Shown in pieces: positions 1 to 12,700 of a DNA stretch of 64,000 nt. The notes under the pieces are model-generated. The model did no database searches. It was not told the DNA's origin and was given only the letters and a program-made list of their open reading frames with translations. The position numbers and the translations under genes were made by a program. Every line of letters begins with the position of its first letter. Position 1 is the stretch's first letter. The stretch comes from Archivesica marissinica (taxonomy: Eukaryota > Mollusca > Bivalvia > Venerida > Vesicomyidae). The stretch is from the NCBI GenBank assembly GCA_014843695.1, contig CM026397.1, forward strand, positions 46,748,891 to 46,812,890, in the 5' to 3' direction.

Positions 1-3000
1 CTCCAACAGCTAGGTCACATGGCTCTCCAACAGCTAGATCACATGGCTCTCCATGCTCACCAAAAGCTAGGTCACATGGTTCTCCATGCTCACCAACAGC
101 TAGGTCACATGGCTCTCCAACAGCTAGGTCACATGGCTCTCCAGGCTCTCAAACAGCTAGGTCACGTGTCTCTCCAACAGCTAGGTCACATGTCTCTCCA
201 ACAGCTATGTCACATGGCTCTCCAACAGCTAGGACACATGGCTCTCGAACAGCTAGGTCACATGATTCTCCAGGCTCTCCAACAGCTAGGTCACATGACT
301 TTCCAGGCTCTCCAAAAGCTAGGTCACATGGTTCTCCAGGCTCACCAACAGATAGGTCACATGGCTCTCCAACAGCTAGGTCACATGACTCTCCAGGCTC
401 TCCAACAGCTATGTCACATGTCTCTCCAGGCTCTCCAACAGCTAGGTCAGGTGTCTCTCCAACAGCTATGTCACATGGCTCTCGAACAGCTAGGTCACAT
501 GACTCTCCAGGCTCTCAAACAGCTAGGTCACATGGCTCTCCTGGCTCTCAAACAGCTAGGTCACATGGCTCTCCAGGCTCACCAACAGCTAGGTCACATG
601 GCTCTCGAACAGCTAGGTCACATGACTCTCCAGGCTCTCCAACAGCTAGGTCACATGGCTCTCCAACAGCTAGGTCACATGGCTCTCCAGGCTCTCCAAC
701 AGCTAGGTCACATGGCTCTCAACAGCTAGGTCACATGACTCTCCAGGCTCTCCAACAGCTAGGTCACATGGCTCTCCAACAGCTAGGTCACATGGCTCTC
801 CAGGCTCTCCAACAGCTAGGTCACATGGCTCTCCAACAGCTAGGTCACATGACTCTCCAGGCTCTCCAACTGCTAGGTCACATTGCTCTCCAGGCTCTCC
901 AACAGCTAGGTCACATGGCTCTCCAACAGCTAGGTCACATGACTCTCAAGGCTCTCCAACAGCTATGTCACATGTCTCTCCAGGCTCTCCAATAGCTAGG
1001 TCACATGGCTCTCCAGGCTCTCCAACAGCTAGGTCACATGGCTCTCCAACAGCTAGGTAACATGACTCTCCAGGCTCTCCAACAGCTATGTCACATGTCT
1101 CTCCAGGCTCTCCAATAGCTAGGTCACATGGCTCTCCAGGCTCTCCAACAGCTAGGTCACATGGCTCTCCAACAGCTAGGTCACATGACTCTCCAGGCTC
1201 TCAAACAGCTAGGTCACATGACTCTCCAGGCTCTCAAACAGCTTGGTCACATGGCTCTCCAGGCTCTCAAACAGCTAGATCACATTGCTCTCCATGCTCA
1301 CCAACAGCTAGGTCACATGGTCTCCAGCTCCAACAGCTAGGTCACATGGCTCTCCAACAGCTAGGTCACATGGCTCTCCAGGCTCTCCAACAGCTAGGTC
1401 ACATGGCTCTCCAGGCTCTCCAACAGCTAGGTCACATGGCTCTCCAGGTCTCCAAAGCTAGGTCACATGCTCTCCAACAGCTAGGTCACATGACTCTCCA
1501 GGCTCTCAAACAGCTAGGTCACATGACTCTCCAGGCTCTCAAACAGCTAGGTCACATGGCTCTCCAGGCTCTCCAACAGCTAGGTCACATGGCTCTCCAG
1601 GCTCTCAAACAGCTAGGTCACATGGCTCTCCAGGCTCACCAACAGCTAGGTCACATGGCTCTCCAGTGGTCCATGGCTCTCCAACAGCTAGGTCACATGC
1701 TCTCCAACAGCTAGGTCACATGGCTCTCCAGGCTCACCAAAGCTAGGTCACATGGCTCTCCAGGCTCTCCAACAGCTAGGTCACATGGCTCTCCAACAGC
1801 TAGGTCACATGACTCTCCAGGCTCTCAAACAGCTAGGTCACGTGTCTCTCCAACAGCTAGGTCACATGTCTCTCCAACAGCTATGTCACATGGCTCTCGA
1901 ACAGCTAGGACATGGCTCTCAACAGCTAGGTCACATGACTCTCCAGGCTCTCAAACAGCTAGGTCACATGGCTCTCCAGGCTCTCCAACAGCTAGGTCAC
2001 ATGGCTCTCCAGGCTCACCAACAGCTAGGTCACATGGCTCTCCAACAGCTAGGTCACATGATCTCCAGGCTCTCCAACAGCTAGTCACATGCTCTCCAGT
2101 TAACAGCTAGGTCATGTCTCTCCAACAGCTAGGTCACATGGCTCTCGAACAGCTAGGTCACATGACTCTCCAGGCTCTCAAACAGCTAGGTCACATGGCT
2201 CTCCTGGCTCTCAAACAGCTAGGTCACATGGCTCTCAGGCTCACCAACAGCTAGGTCACATGGCTCTCAACAGCTAGGTCAATGACTCTCCAGGCTCTCC
2301 AACAGCTAGGTCACATGGCTCTCCAACAGCTAGGTCACATGGCTCTCCAGGCTCTCCAACAGCTAGGTCACATGGCTCTCCAACAGCTAGGTCACATGAC
2401 TCTCCAGGCTCTCCAACTGTTAGGTCACATTGCACTCCAGGCTCTCCAACAGCTAGGTCACATGGCTCTCCAACAGCTAGGTCACATGACTCTCAAGGCT
2501 CTCCAACAGCTATGTCACATGTCTCTCCAGGCTCTCCAATAGCTAGGTCACATGGCTCTCCAGGCTCTCCAACAGCTAGGTCACATGGCTCTCCAACAGC
2601 TAGGTAACATGACTCTCCAGGCTCTCCAACAGCTTTGTCACATGTCTCTCCAGGCTCTCCAATAGCTAGGTCACATGGCTCTCCAGGCTCTCCAACAGCT
2701 AGGTCACATGGCTCTCCAACAGCTAGGTCACATGACTCTCCAGGCTCTCAAACAGCTAGGTCACATGACTCTCCAGGCTCTCAAACAGCTTGGTCACATG
2801 GCTCTCCAGGCTCTCAAACAGCTAGATCACATGGCTCTCCATGCTCAACAACAGCTAGGTCACATGGCTCTCCAACGGCTAGGTCACATGGCTCTCCAGG
2901 CTCTCGAACAGCTAGGTCACATGGTTCTCCAGGCTCTCAAACAGCTAGGTCACGTGTCTCTCCAACAGCTAGGTCACATGGCTCTCAAGGCTCACCAACA

Positions 3001-5980
3001 GCTAGGTCACATGGCTCTCCAGGCTCTCGAACAGCTAGGTCACATGACTCTCCAGGCTCACCAACTGCTAGGTCACATGGCTCTCCAGGCTCTCCAACAG
3101 CTAGGTCACATGGCTCTCCAACAGCTAGGTCACATGGCTCTCCAACAGCTAGGTCACATGGCTCTCCAGGCTCTCCAACAGCTAGGTCACATGTCTCTCC
3201 AGGCTCTCCAACAGCTAGGTCACATGTCTCTCCAGGCTCTCCAACAGCTAGGTCACATGGCTCTCCAGGCTCTCCAACAGCTAGGTCACATGGCTCTCCA
3301 ACAGCTAGGTCACATGGCTCTCCAGGCTCTCAAACAGCTAGGTCACGTGTCTCTCCAACAGCTAGGTCACATGTCTCTCCAACAGCTATGTCACATGGCT
3401 CTCCAACAGCTATGACACATGGCTCTCGAACAGCTAGGTCACATGATTCTCCAGGCTCTCCAACAGCTAGGTCACATGACTTTCCAGGCTCTCCAACAGC
3501 TAGGTCACATGGTTCTCCAGGCTCACCAACAGATAGGTCACATGGCTCTCCAACAGCTAGGTCACATGACTTTCCAGGCTCTCCAACAGCTATGTCACAT
3601 GTCTCTCCAGGCTCTCCAACAGCTAGGTCACATGGCTCTTCAGGCTCTCCAACAGCTAGGTCACATGGCTCTCCAACAGCTAGGTCACATGACTCTCCAG
3701 GCTCTCAAACAGCTAGGTCACATGGCTCTCCAGGCTCTCAAACAGCTAGGTCACGTGTCTCTCCAACAGCTTTGTCACATGACTCTCCAACAGCTAGGAC
3801 ACATGGCTCTCGAACAGCTAGGTCACATGATTCTCCAGGCTCTCCAACAGCTAGGTCACATGACTTTCCAGCCTCTCCAACAGCTAGGTCACATGGTTCT
3901 CCAGGCTCACCAACAGATAGGTCACATGGCTCTCCAACAGCTAGGTCACATGACTCTCCAGGCTCTCCAACAGCTATGTCACATGTCTCTCCAGGCTCTC
4001 CAACAGCTAGGTCACATGGCTCTCCAACAGCTAGGTCACATGCCTCTCCAGGCTCTCAAACAACTAGGTCACATGGCTCTCCAGGCTCTCAAACAGCTAG
4101 GTCACGTGTCTCTCCAACAGCTAGGTCACATGTCTCTCCAACAGCTATGTCACATGGCTCTCCAACAGCTAGGACACATGGCTCTCGAACAGCTAGGTCA
4201 CATGACTCTCCAGGCTCTCAAACAGCTAGGTCACATGGCTCTCCTGGCTCTCAAACAGCTAGGTCACATGGCTCTCCAGGCTCACCAACAGCTAGGTCAC
4301 ATGGCTCTCCAGGCTCACCAACAGCTAGGTCACATGGCTCTCCAGGCTCTCAAACAGCTAGGTCACATTCTCTCCAACAGCTAGGTCACATGGCTCTCCA
4401 GGCTCACCAACAGCTAGGTCACATGGCTCTCCAACAGCTAGGTCACATGGCTCTCCAGGCTCTCCAACAGCTAGGTCACATGACTCTCCAGGCTCTCCAA
4501 CAGCTAGGTCACATGGCTCTCCAGGCTCTCCAACAGCTAGGTCACATGGCTCTCCAACAGCTAGGTCACATGACTCTCCAGGCTCTCCAACAGCTAGGTC
4601 ACATGGCTCTTCAGGCTCTCCAACAGCTAGGTCACATGGTTCTCCAGGCTCTCCAACAGCTAGGTCACATGGCTCTCCAGGCTCTCCAACAGCTAGGTCA
4701 CATGGCTCTCCAACAGCTAGGTCACATGACTCTCCAGGCTGTCAAACAGCTAGATCACATAACTCTCCAGGATGTCAAACAGCTAGGTCACATGGCTCTC
4801 CAGGCTCTCAAACAGCTAGATCACATGGCTCTCCAGGCTCTCAAACAGCTAGATCATATGGCTCTCCATGCTCACCAACAGCTAGGTCATATGGTTCTCC
4901 ATGCTCACCAACAGCTAGGTCACATGGCTCTCCAACAGCTAGGTCACATGGCTCTCCAACAGCTAGATCACATGGCTCTCCATGCTCACCAACAGCTAGA
5001 TCACATGGCTCTCCAGGCTCTCAAACAGCTAGATCACATGGCTCTCCATGCTCACCAACAGCTAGGTCACATGGTTCTCCATGGTCACCAACAGCTAGGT
5101 CACATGGCTCTCCAACAGCTAGGTCACATGGCTCTCCAACAGCTAAATCACATGGCTCTCCAGGCTCTCCAACAGCTAGGTCACATGGCTCTCCAGGCTC
5201 TCCAACAGCTATGTACATGGCTCTCCAACAGCTAGGTCACATGGTTCTCCAGGCTCTCAAACAGCTAGGTCACATGGCTCTCCAACAGCTAGGTCACATG
5301 GTTCTCCAGGCTCTCAAACAGCTAGGTCACATGGCTCTCCAGGTTCACCAACAGCTAGGTCGCATGGCTCTCCAGGCTCACCAACAGCTAGGTCACATGG
5401 CTCTCCAACAGATAGGTCACATGGCTCTCCATGCTCACCAACAGCTAGATCACATGGCTCTCCAGGCTCTCAAACAGCTAGATCACATGGCTCTCCATGC
5501 TCACCAACAGCTAGGTCACATGGTTCTCCATGGTCACCAACAGCTAGGTCACATGGCTCTCCAACAGCTAGGTCACATGGCTCTCCAACAGCTAAATCAC
5601 ATGGCTCTCCAGGCTCTCCAACAGCTAGGTCACATGGCTCTCCAGGCTCTCCAACAGCTATGTCACATGGCTCTCCAACAGCTAGGTCACATGGTTCTCC
5701 AGGCTCTCAAACAGCTAGGTCACATGGCTCTCCAACAGCTAGGTCACATGGTTCTCCAGGCTCTCAAACAGCTAGGTCACATGGCTCTCCAGGTTCACCA
5801 ACAGCTAGGTCGCATGGCTCTCCAGGCTCACCAACAGCTAGGTCACATGGCTCTCCAACAGCTAGGTCACATGGCTCTCCAGGCTCTCGAACAGCTAGGT
5901 CACATGACTCTCCAGGCTCACCAACTGCTAGGTCACATGACTCTCCAGGCTCTCCAACAGCTAGGTCACATGACTCTCCA
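1..5980. repeat. 24/33-bp composite minisatellite
   Basis: Tandem array running off the left edge of the window. The basic 24-bp unit has the core CTCCAACAGCTAGGTCACAT; the 33-bp form carries an extra 9 bp (GGCTCTCCA), a duplication of part of the unit itself. Both lengths are multiples of three and the common unit has no stop in several frames, so long frames of SPTARSHG or MALQQLGH type appear. Indels break all of them (for example near 720, 1320, 1450, 2100 and 2280), so I read the array as non-coding. Blocks of units are themselves duplicated: markers near 991 and 1058 recur near 2538 and 2605, and a block near 4980-5090 recurs near 5430-5540. Confidence 0.95.
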
Positions 5981-6766
5981 TCTATTATTGGTGGAGGGTG
6001 ACCCCGCGCAGTTGCTTCTCTGAGTTGTATTTCGGGCTCAGACGAGCACCTGGATAAAACAACAGACCACAAACCAATGGGATATCATCGTCACATGATA
6101 TAATCCGATATCCCAAGACGTCCGCGACCGTAACCACTCGGCCCATTCCCACTGGCTGTTCCAGGAGGGAGGGGTGTGTCCGCCCCGCTTTGAAAAAAAA
6201 TCATCATATCAGTTCCGGTGCTCTGGAGATAGTCAGGCACATAGCAACACAACTTCAGAAAAGAGAACAGCGTGTCGTCCATGCATATAAGATGATTGGC
6301 CACATGATATAAGGAAGGTGGCACGAGTCCGCCCTTTGAAAAAAATCATCATATCAGTTCCGGTGCTCTGGAGATAGTCAGGCTCATACTAAGATGATTG
6401 GCCAAGCCATGACCGATGTCCATTCACATCGAAGTAATATAGACACCGACATCCGATGGAGAAATGATTGAAAGAAAGCGAGGAATTTAAATTAATGTTC
6501 CCAGAGTTGCGTGGAGCAAAGTTGTACAACATTACCTTTCGAATAGGGCTTAGAACTACTTTTGACAAGCCTGGGTTCCAGTCTATGGAATTTTCACTAA
6601 TTTCTTCTGGCAAAATGACGTTGATATTATCAGAAACTCAATATGGTATTGGTGTTAAAATATATATATATGACTGACCAGGCAAAATATATCAACGCCT
6701 GTTTCCAGGCTAACTTTTTATATGATTTCGCGCTAAATTGGTTCGAACATTCGATTTACTAGTCGT
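5981..6766. other. Unique sequence with a 50-bp direct duplication
   Basis: No supported gene. A segment of about 50 bp beginning TTTGAAAAA and containing CAGTTCCGGTGCTCTGGAG occurs at 6189-6238 and again at 6335-6383, and both copies are near a short TAAGATGATTGGCCA string. This looks like a local segmental duplication. Short open frames here have no recognisable similarity. Confidence 0.6.
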
Positions 6767-7079
6767 CAGGGGTGTACCCAGGATTTTCTGAGGGTGGTGC
6801 CGAGATTGGCTGGCCGAGCTAAAACAGCATGGATGTACACATTACTAGAAATGACCAGTTAAACTTGGTGTCATGTGCCTTCAGCTCCTCTAGAGCTTTC
6901 TTGAAGTTAGTGAGTGGTCTGCTCACAAGCACACCCAGGTCTATACCCTCACGACCAACACCGAACAGTATACAAGGTAAGCAGAAACCTCCATCAGCTT
7001 GCACACTATACTCCAACCAGCTATACCTCTGCAACCAGCTTAACTGGAAACGTCTCTGGGAGCAAGCTTGTCTGGTCTG
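6767..7079 (-). pseudogene. hAT-type transposase fragment (TTF/ZMYM-like zinc finger region)
   Basis: The minus frame starting near 7079 reads RRFQLSWLQRYSWLEYSVQA and continues with FCLPCILFG and then FKKALEELKAHDT. A W-x(n)-YSWLEYS block followed by a CxxC in FCLPC and a KAL..H segment is characteristic of the TTF-type zinc finger at the N-terminus of ZMYM1-like hAT transposases. No catalytic DDE region follows, so this is a remnant. At 6767 the sequence CAGGGGTGTACCCAGG resembles a hAT terminal repeat and may be the element's end. A related end, CAGGGTCGTACCCAGG read on the minus strand, lies near 16443. Family is recognised from memory; the extent of the remnant is inferred. Confidence 0.6.
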
Positions 7080-7323
7080 CCTGGAAACTAGAAGTTAGGT
7101 GGTGGGATGTAGCGGTTAGTCAGCATCTTGAACCTCTTTTCACTAGTCAAGTGTGCGCCTTTCATTATATGTCACAGTCTTTAGGTTCACTTGTCTCAAC
7201 TGTAGGAACAGGGTCACACCTGACAGATGAGAACTCCTGAGAGTAATCAGGAAACTGACTGGTAGAAGGCCTTTGCATAAACTTGAACATGGAAGACTGT
7301 CGCAGAGCCATGGTGGTGGCTAG

Positions 7324-7995
7324 TGTGACTTGAACGGTGTGTGTTTTACGTTTATTTATCGTCGCTACCGGTTGCCCATATGAGCCTGAAGATATTAGTC
7401 ATTTTAGATGTTGGAGGATAGTGCAATGATACAGAGAGAGACCATTACAGAGTCTCCTCTGGGTTTTTTACGTGCACGGTGTAAAGCACTGACACGAGAC
7501 CTCGGTTTAACGTCCCATCTGAAAGACTGTTAATTTTATTAGGGTCAGACGGGGGGTCGAACCTGCGATCCCTGGATTACCAGTCCAGCGTGTTACCACT
7601 GGGCTACAGATCCGTCTGTGTGACTTGAACTGTGTGTTTTACGTTTATTTATCGTCGCTACCGGTTGCCCATATGAGCGACGCCTCCTGAAGAGATTAGT
7701 TATTTTAGATTTTGGAGGATAGTGCATGATACAGACTGAGACCCATTCCAGAATCTCCTCTGGTTCTTTTACGTGCACGGTGTAAAGCACTGACACGAGA
7801 CCTCGGTTTAACGTCCCATCTGAAAGACTGTTAATTTTATTAGGGTCAGACGGGGGGTCGAACCTGCGATCCCTGGATTACCAGTCCAGCGTGTTACCAC
7901 TGGACTACATATCCGTCTGTTGACTTGAACTGATGATTGAGCTTATTTACCATCGCCGCCGGCGAACCATATGGGCGAGCTTACTAAGAAGTTTA
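7324..7995 (-). repeat. SINE-A: tandem group of tRNA-derived SINE copies
   Basis: Two near-full copies (about 7324-7616 and 7617-7917) and a 3' fragment (about 7918-7995) lie head to tail. On the minus strand each full copy starts with a tRNA-like head containing TAGCCCAGTGGTAACACG (A box) and GCAGGTTCGACCC (B box), and ends with a body containing TACCGGTTGCCCATATGAGC, read here on the plus strand. The string TGACTTGAAC occurs at each boundary, so the copies may be a tandem duplication rather than independent insertions. More copies or pieces lie at 17043-17285 and 62738-62795. A functional tRNA is unlikely because the acceptor arms do not pair and the sequence continues into the SINE body. 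Confidence 0.75.
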
Positions 7996-8040
7996 GTTAA
8001 CACTCATACAATTATAAACTAAGGTGATTAAGTTGTGTGT

Positions 8041-8296
8041 GTTAATAATACGATTTGAATGCTCAGCCCGGCCATAGATTAGGCTACAAGCACTGTAAAA
8101 GGTAATCAACCCCCCTTTAGCTTGCATGCCCGGAGTTTCCGGGTAGTTTTTTTGTTCGGTGTGGTATCCAGGAATTGTACATATTTTAAGTTCATTAAAC
8201 TTAGTTTCCTGGATACATATAATTTCTATGTGGGGTTGATCTATAGCCTGTCAGTCCTTGGTCGTTGAAAGAGATAATGTTGATTTTTTTATTCAT
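8041..8296 (-). pseudogene. LINE ORF2 5' fragment (AP endonuclease start)
   Basis: The minus strand opens with ATG at 8296 and reads MNKKINIISF, then after a frameshift IEIICIQETKF, IPGYHTEQ and GGLITFY. The order IIS-F, ICIQETK and GGL-x-FY matches the start of the apurinic-endonuclease domain of non-LTR retrotransposon ORF2 proteins; QET supplies the conserved glutamate. The frame overlaps the stop of the preceding ORF1 by 8 bases (ATGAATAA at 8296-8289), a common ORF1/ORF2 arrangement. The fragment stops near 8041; no reverse transcriptase remains in the window. The element is dead here, with at least one frameshift. Confidence 0.7.
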
Positions 8297-9268
8297 GGGG
8301 AAAACTGACAGACCGACGCATGGAGCACTTTGTTTTCATAGGAGACCATGGTCTTGATTTCAAGACCCGTCTCCCTATGTTCTTTAATTTAAGTTTTCCT
8401 GGAGTCACAGGGGCTCTTACCATTCCTCCAAACACTGCGCCAGGTGTTTTTGATATGGTATAATAGCTGCGCCCCGGCTGGGCTCTCTCACGTTCAAACC
8501 CTAGTTTAGTTGGTTCGAAATAAAATGTTCAATACCCACTCTGGAGGGTCTAGCCTTGTCAAGATACATGTCCCTAACAATGATTGCCAGACCCTCCAGA
8601 GTAATAGACCGCACAACTCACCCCCCCCCACCAGAGATCTTAACATGTATCTTAGTATTGTAATCCTCCTCCTGAGGTGCTGGCGGAGGGGACGTTTGCT
8701 GACTTTGGTCAATGAGAGAGCCCGAGCCGCGGCCCAGTGCCTCTTCTATTGAGAGGACCTCCCCCAGGGACAGATCACAGTATCTGTTCCCTATTGGTGG
8801 ACTATGTACGCTGTCATTCCCCACTCCATTGGAGCGGAAGAACGACGAGTGTACAGAGATGATGGAGTCCTCCGTCACATTAAACCCGCTACTGTCACTA
8901 ACGGAATCAGACGTATTCAGTATTCGGGGACGCCATTGTCTCTAATAAAACGTCCTTCCTCGGAGTTGAGGAGACGTTCCATACAACTGATCCAGTCCCT
9001 GGTGCTGCCGCCCCTGGGGACACGGACCCCACCGGGGACACCTCTCCCTCCCCAGCCTCCACTATCAGGGGAGGCCCCCCCCCGAAGTGGTCGCCCACCC
9101 CGCCCCACCTCCAACCACCCTTCATTTGCATGAGAGGAAATTGGAGAGCAGGACGGGGCAACATGACCAACCTCCATGGGGGAGCGACCCCCAACAGACA
9201 GAGGAGGAGAACAGGAAAGACGCCCCCCAGACATCGGCCCTACACCAGGTCTAGGGTCTAATACGGGG
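8289..9268 (-). pseudogene. LINE ORF1 3' part, downstream of the gypsy insertion
   Basis: Continuation of the LINE ORF1 that begins at 15814 and is split by the gypsy element at 9269-14916. Open minus-strand stretches (about 9234-8917 and 8878-8618) are rich in Gly, Pro, Ser and Arg, as in the low-complexity C-terminal part of gag-like ORF1 proteins, and are in different frames, so at least one frameshift has occurred. The terminal segment ends FPHE with a stop at 8291-8289, overlapping the ORF2 start. Assignment rests on position, strand and the ORF2 start immediately downstream. Confidence 0.55.
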
Positions 9269-9377
9269 TGTAATGTCTGGTAAACAACAAGATGGCGGGT
9301 TTACATATTTTTAATAAAACGCTGACCTAGCGTTGTCATCAACTAAATATCATCATCATCGTGATACATATATTACA
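9269..9377 (-). repeat. 3' LTR of gypsy copy 1
   Basis: 109-bp terminal repeat with ends TGTAAT and ATTACA. It contains an interrupted palindrome AACGCTGACCTAGCGTT, whose stem is perfect in the partner LTR (AACGCTA/TAGCGTT). It differs from the 5' LTR at one base (G versus A within that loop region), which points to a recent insertion. Confidence 0.9.
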
Positions 9378-9703
9378 TCTCCCTTTGTTAAGGTACAGAT
9401 TGTCTACAACTTAAAATGTCTATATTATTCAAGATTGTTAAATAATGAGATTGACATGATAGTGTTATTTCTATATCTTTAGAATGTAACTACCCAGGGG
9501 TAGTGTGTGACGTATGAGGATTATTCTGCCTCTGGAATATACATCACCATACAGCTTTTAGAATCACTCAAAACATTATATATATGTAATAGATGAATAA
9601 AACTAAATTTGAATATGCGTTGTCTTCTTTCACAACTGATCAAACTAAACTTTTGAAATATATGTTACTAATTAGTCACTTTCAAAATCACTAACTCTCA
9701 AAA

Positions 9704-12700
9704 TCACTGTAACTCAAAATCACTGTATTTTGAGGGACGTTTAACTGTTCTACCAGATCTTGTAATTGTCATCGTTTTTGGACGTTGTGGTATTGGTTCT
9801 TCAGGTATTGGTTCTGGTTGTGTTATGTTCTGGTGCACACTATCGTCGTTATCAAGTTCATAACTTTGCTCGTTTTGTTCGTGATCGTTAAACAGAGCTT
9901 CGGTTGGTCTTAGATGTTTTCTATTTCTCCTGTACGTAATTCCATTGTTATTCTGCACAATATACGATCTTGGTGTTGAATGTTTGTCTACTACAGTTGC
10001 AGGTTCCCACTGTTCATTTTCAGCTCGTTTCATAACCACCTTGTCACCTACGTCTAGATGTGACAGATTTCCGTCGGCATGTTTGTCGTAGTGTTGTTTC
10101 TGTAGACATTGCGATTTATGTCGATGTTTACGAATTGTTTCTGTGTTTACGTGTTTTCCTCTCTTTAGTAAAGGTGTTGTCACAGGTAGTTTTGTCTTTA
10201 AGCGTCTTCCAAGAAACATTTGTGCAGGCGATAATCCTACATGTTCAAGTACAGTGTCTCTATATATCATTAGTGACATATATGGATCTTTGGCTTTTTT
10301 AAGCAGATTTTTAACAGTTTGCACTGTTCTTTCAGCTAATCCATTCGATTGTGCAAATGTTGGCGAACTGGTTACATGCTTGAAATCATATTCTCTCCTG
10401 AATTTATCAAAGCAATATGATGAGAATTGGACACCATTGTCACTGTATAATTCATCTGGTATGCCATACTTTGCAAACTGACTCTTTAAGTATTGTACTG
10501 TGTTCTCGCTCGACATGTTATCTAATTTCACAATTACTGGCCACGAGGTAAATCTATCCACCGTGAGCAGATAATTATTACTACGGAAATGAAATATGTC
10601 CACACTAATACGCGACCATGGCCTATCTGGAATTTCTGTTTTCATTAATGGCTCTTTTGGATTTGCTTTCTGATTCCGAGTACAGATTTCACACTGTTTT
10701 ACTTTATTTTCAACATCTTTAGCCATTCCTATCCAGAATAGAGATTCTCTAGCTCTAGATTTACACTTCACCACACCCGTATGTGCTTCATGTATTATGT
10801 CTAGCATTTCTTCTCTTAATGTCTTTGGCACTATCAGTTTGTGTGTTTTAAACAGCATGCCATCAATGCTGGTAATCTCGTCTCGAAAGTTCCAATATGG
10901 TCTCAACTCTTGTGGTATTTCTTCCTGTTTTTCAGGCCATCCTCGTTGAATTATAACTTTCAGTTTTACTAGTTCTGAATCTTTGTCAGTTGCCAATTGG
11001 AATTCTTTCTGTTTTTGTATTGAAACTGGCAAGTACTTTAACAAGTTTATTGTTATTTCCTCAGAATTTAAATCTTCTGTGGTTTCATTCAGATATGCCC
11101 TGCTTAAACAGTCTGATATGAACATCTCTTTTCCTGGTTTATGCGTCACCTTCAAGTCATACTTCTGCAAGGATAGTATAATCCTTTGTAACCTTGGTGG
11201 TACTTGATATAGTGGTTTTGCAAATATTGATTGCAGTGGTTTGTGGTCTGATTCCACGTGTACTTCTTTTGCAAACAAATATTGATGAAACTTTGTACAA
11301 CCGTACGATATTGCTAGAGCTTCTTTTTCAATTTGTGCATAGTTCTGATGTGCCCGTGTTAGTGACCTTGACCCATATGCTACAGGTTGACCTTTCTGTA
11401 AGATCACTGCTCCAATCCCTGTGGATGATGCATCAACTGAAAGTGTAATTGGTTCATTCTGATCATAGAACTTTAATACTGGTGCCGTTATAGCAGCATT
11501 TTTCAATTGTTCAAATGCACCGTTCTCTAGGTGACCCCACTGCCATGCTACCTCTTTCTCAAGTAGTTTTCTTAATGGAGCACTTTTCTCTGATAAGTTC
11601 TCTATGAACTTTCCTAAGTAGTTAATGAGGCCTAGAAATGTTCTTAACTCTTTCACATCAACTGGCTTTCTCATATCTCTAACTGCTCTCACTTTCTCCT
11701 CATCTGGCTTTAAGCCATCCGCTGTTAGCACATGGCCAACATATTCAATTCTATTCTTTCTAAACTCACACTTGTCCTTGTTTAGCTTTAGATTATTGTC
11801 ATTGAGTTTCGTTAGCACTTTATGCCGTCTTTGATCATGTTCTTGGGCATCTTTTCCCCATATAACTATGTCATCTACTATTGCTTCGCAACCATCAATA
11901 CCTTCAATTAACTCAGAAATTATTTTCTGGTACACTTCTGGTGCTGATTTGATTCCATATGGCAATCGTTTAAAGCTGTACCGCCCGAATGGAGTGTTTA
12001 TTGTACACAATTCTTGACTCTCTTCATCTAGTGTACATTGCCAAAATCCACATGTAGCATCTAATTTATTAAATATTTTAGCTCCTGCCATTTCCGGTAA
12101 GATTTCTTCAATTGTCTTCATTGGATAATGTACTCTCTTTATCGCTTTGTTCAAATCTTTTGGATCCATGCAAATTCTAAGCTTGCCATTAGGTTTAACC
12201 ACTGTAACCATTGAATTAACCCATTTAGTTGGTTTATCCTGTTTATATATAACACCTAGTTTCTTCATGTGTTCAAGTTCATTTTTCACTTTTTGTTTTA
12301 AAGCTACAGGTACCTTTCTGGGTGCATGGACTACCGGTATTACAGATTCGTCTATTTTGATCTTATGTTCACCCGATAATCTACCAAGTCCCTTAAATAA
12401 GGTTGGATACTGCTTCTCTACATCCGTTTTGCTATTTAAAGGTAACTTTACTGTGAATACTCTTTGTACTAGATTCAATTGTTCACTAGTTTCTGCTCCC
12501 AGAATGGTTTCTACATCCATGTCAACAATCTTAAAGTTGATGTTGCAGCCTTTACCTTTAATGATACATTTCACCATTGTAGCTCCCTTTGTAGGTAATT
12601 TATGTCCACTGAATGATCTCAGGGATGAGGTATTTCTCTGTAGATTACCTTTTATGCCTAGTCTATGTAGTGTTTTAACCGACATGACATTGCACCTTGC

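Noticed and set aside
2635..5235. 866-residue open frame of SPTARSHG/GSP repeats as a structural protein gene
   Set aside because: Unit lengths of 24 and 33 are multiples of three and the unit has no stop in several frames. Indels elsewhere in the same array break every frame, and there is no start context, splice signal or non-repeat coding flank.
7550..7620. Functional tRNA genes (also near 16745, 18010, 25180, 38455 and 52500)
   Set aside because: A and B boxes are present, but each runs into a SINE body and acceptor stems do not pair convincingly.
8804..9133. Proline-rich plus-strand frame
   Set aside because: Lies opposite the degraded LINE ORF1 tail; low complexity and no splice or domain support.
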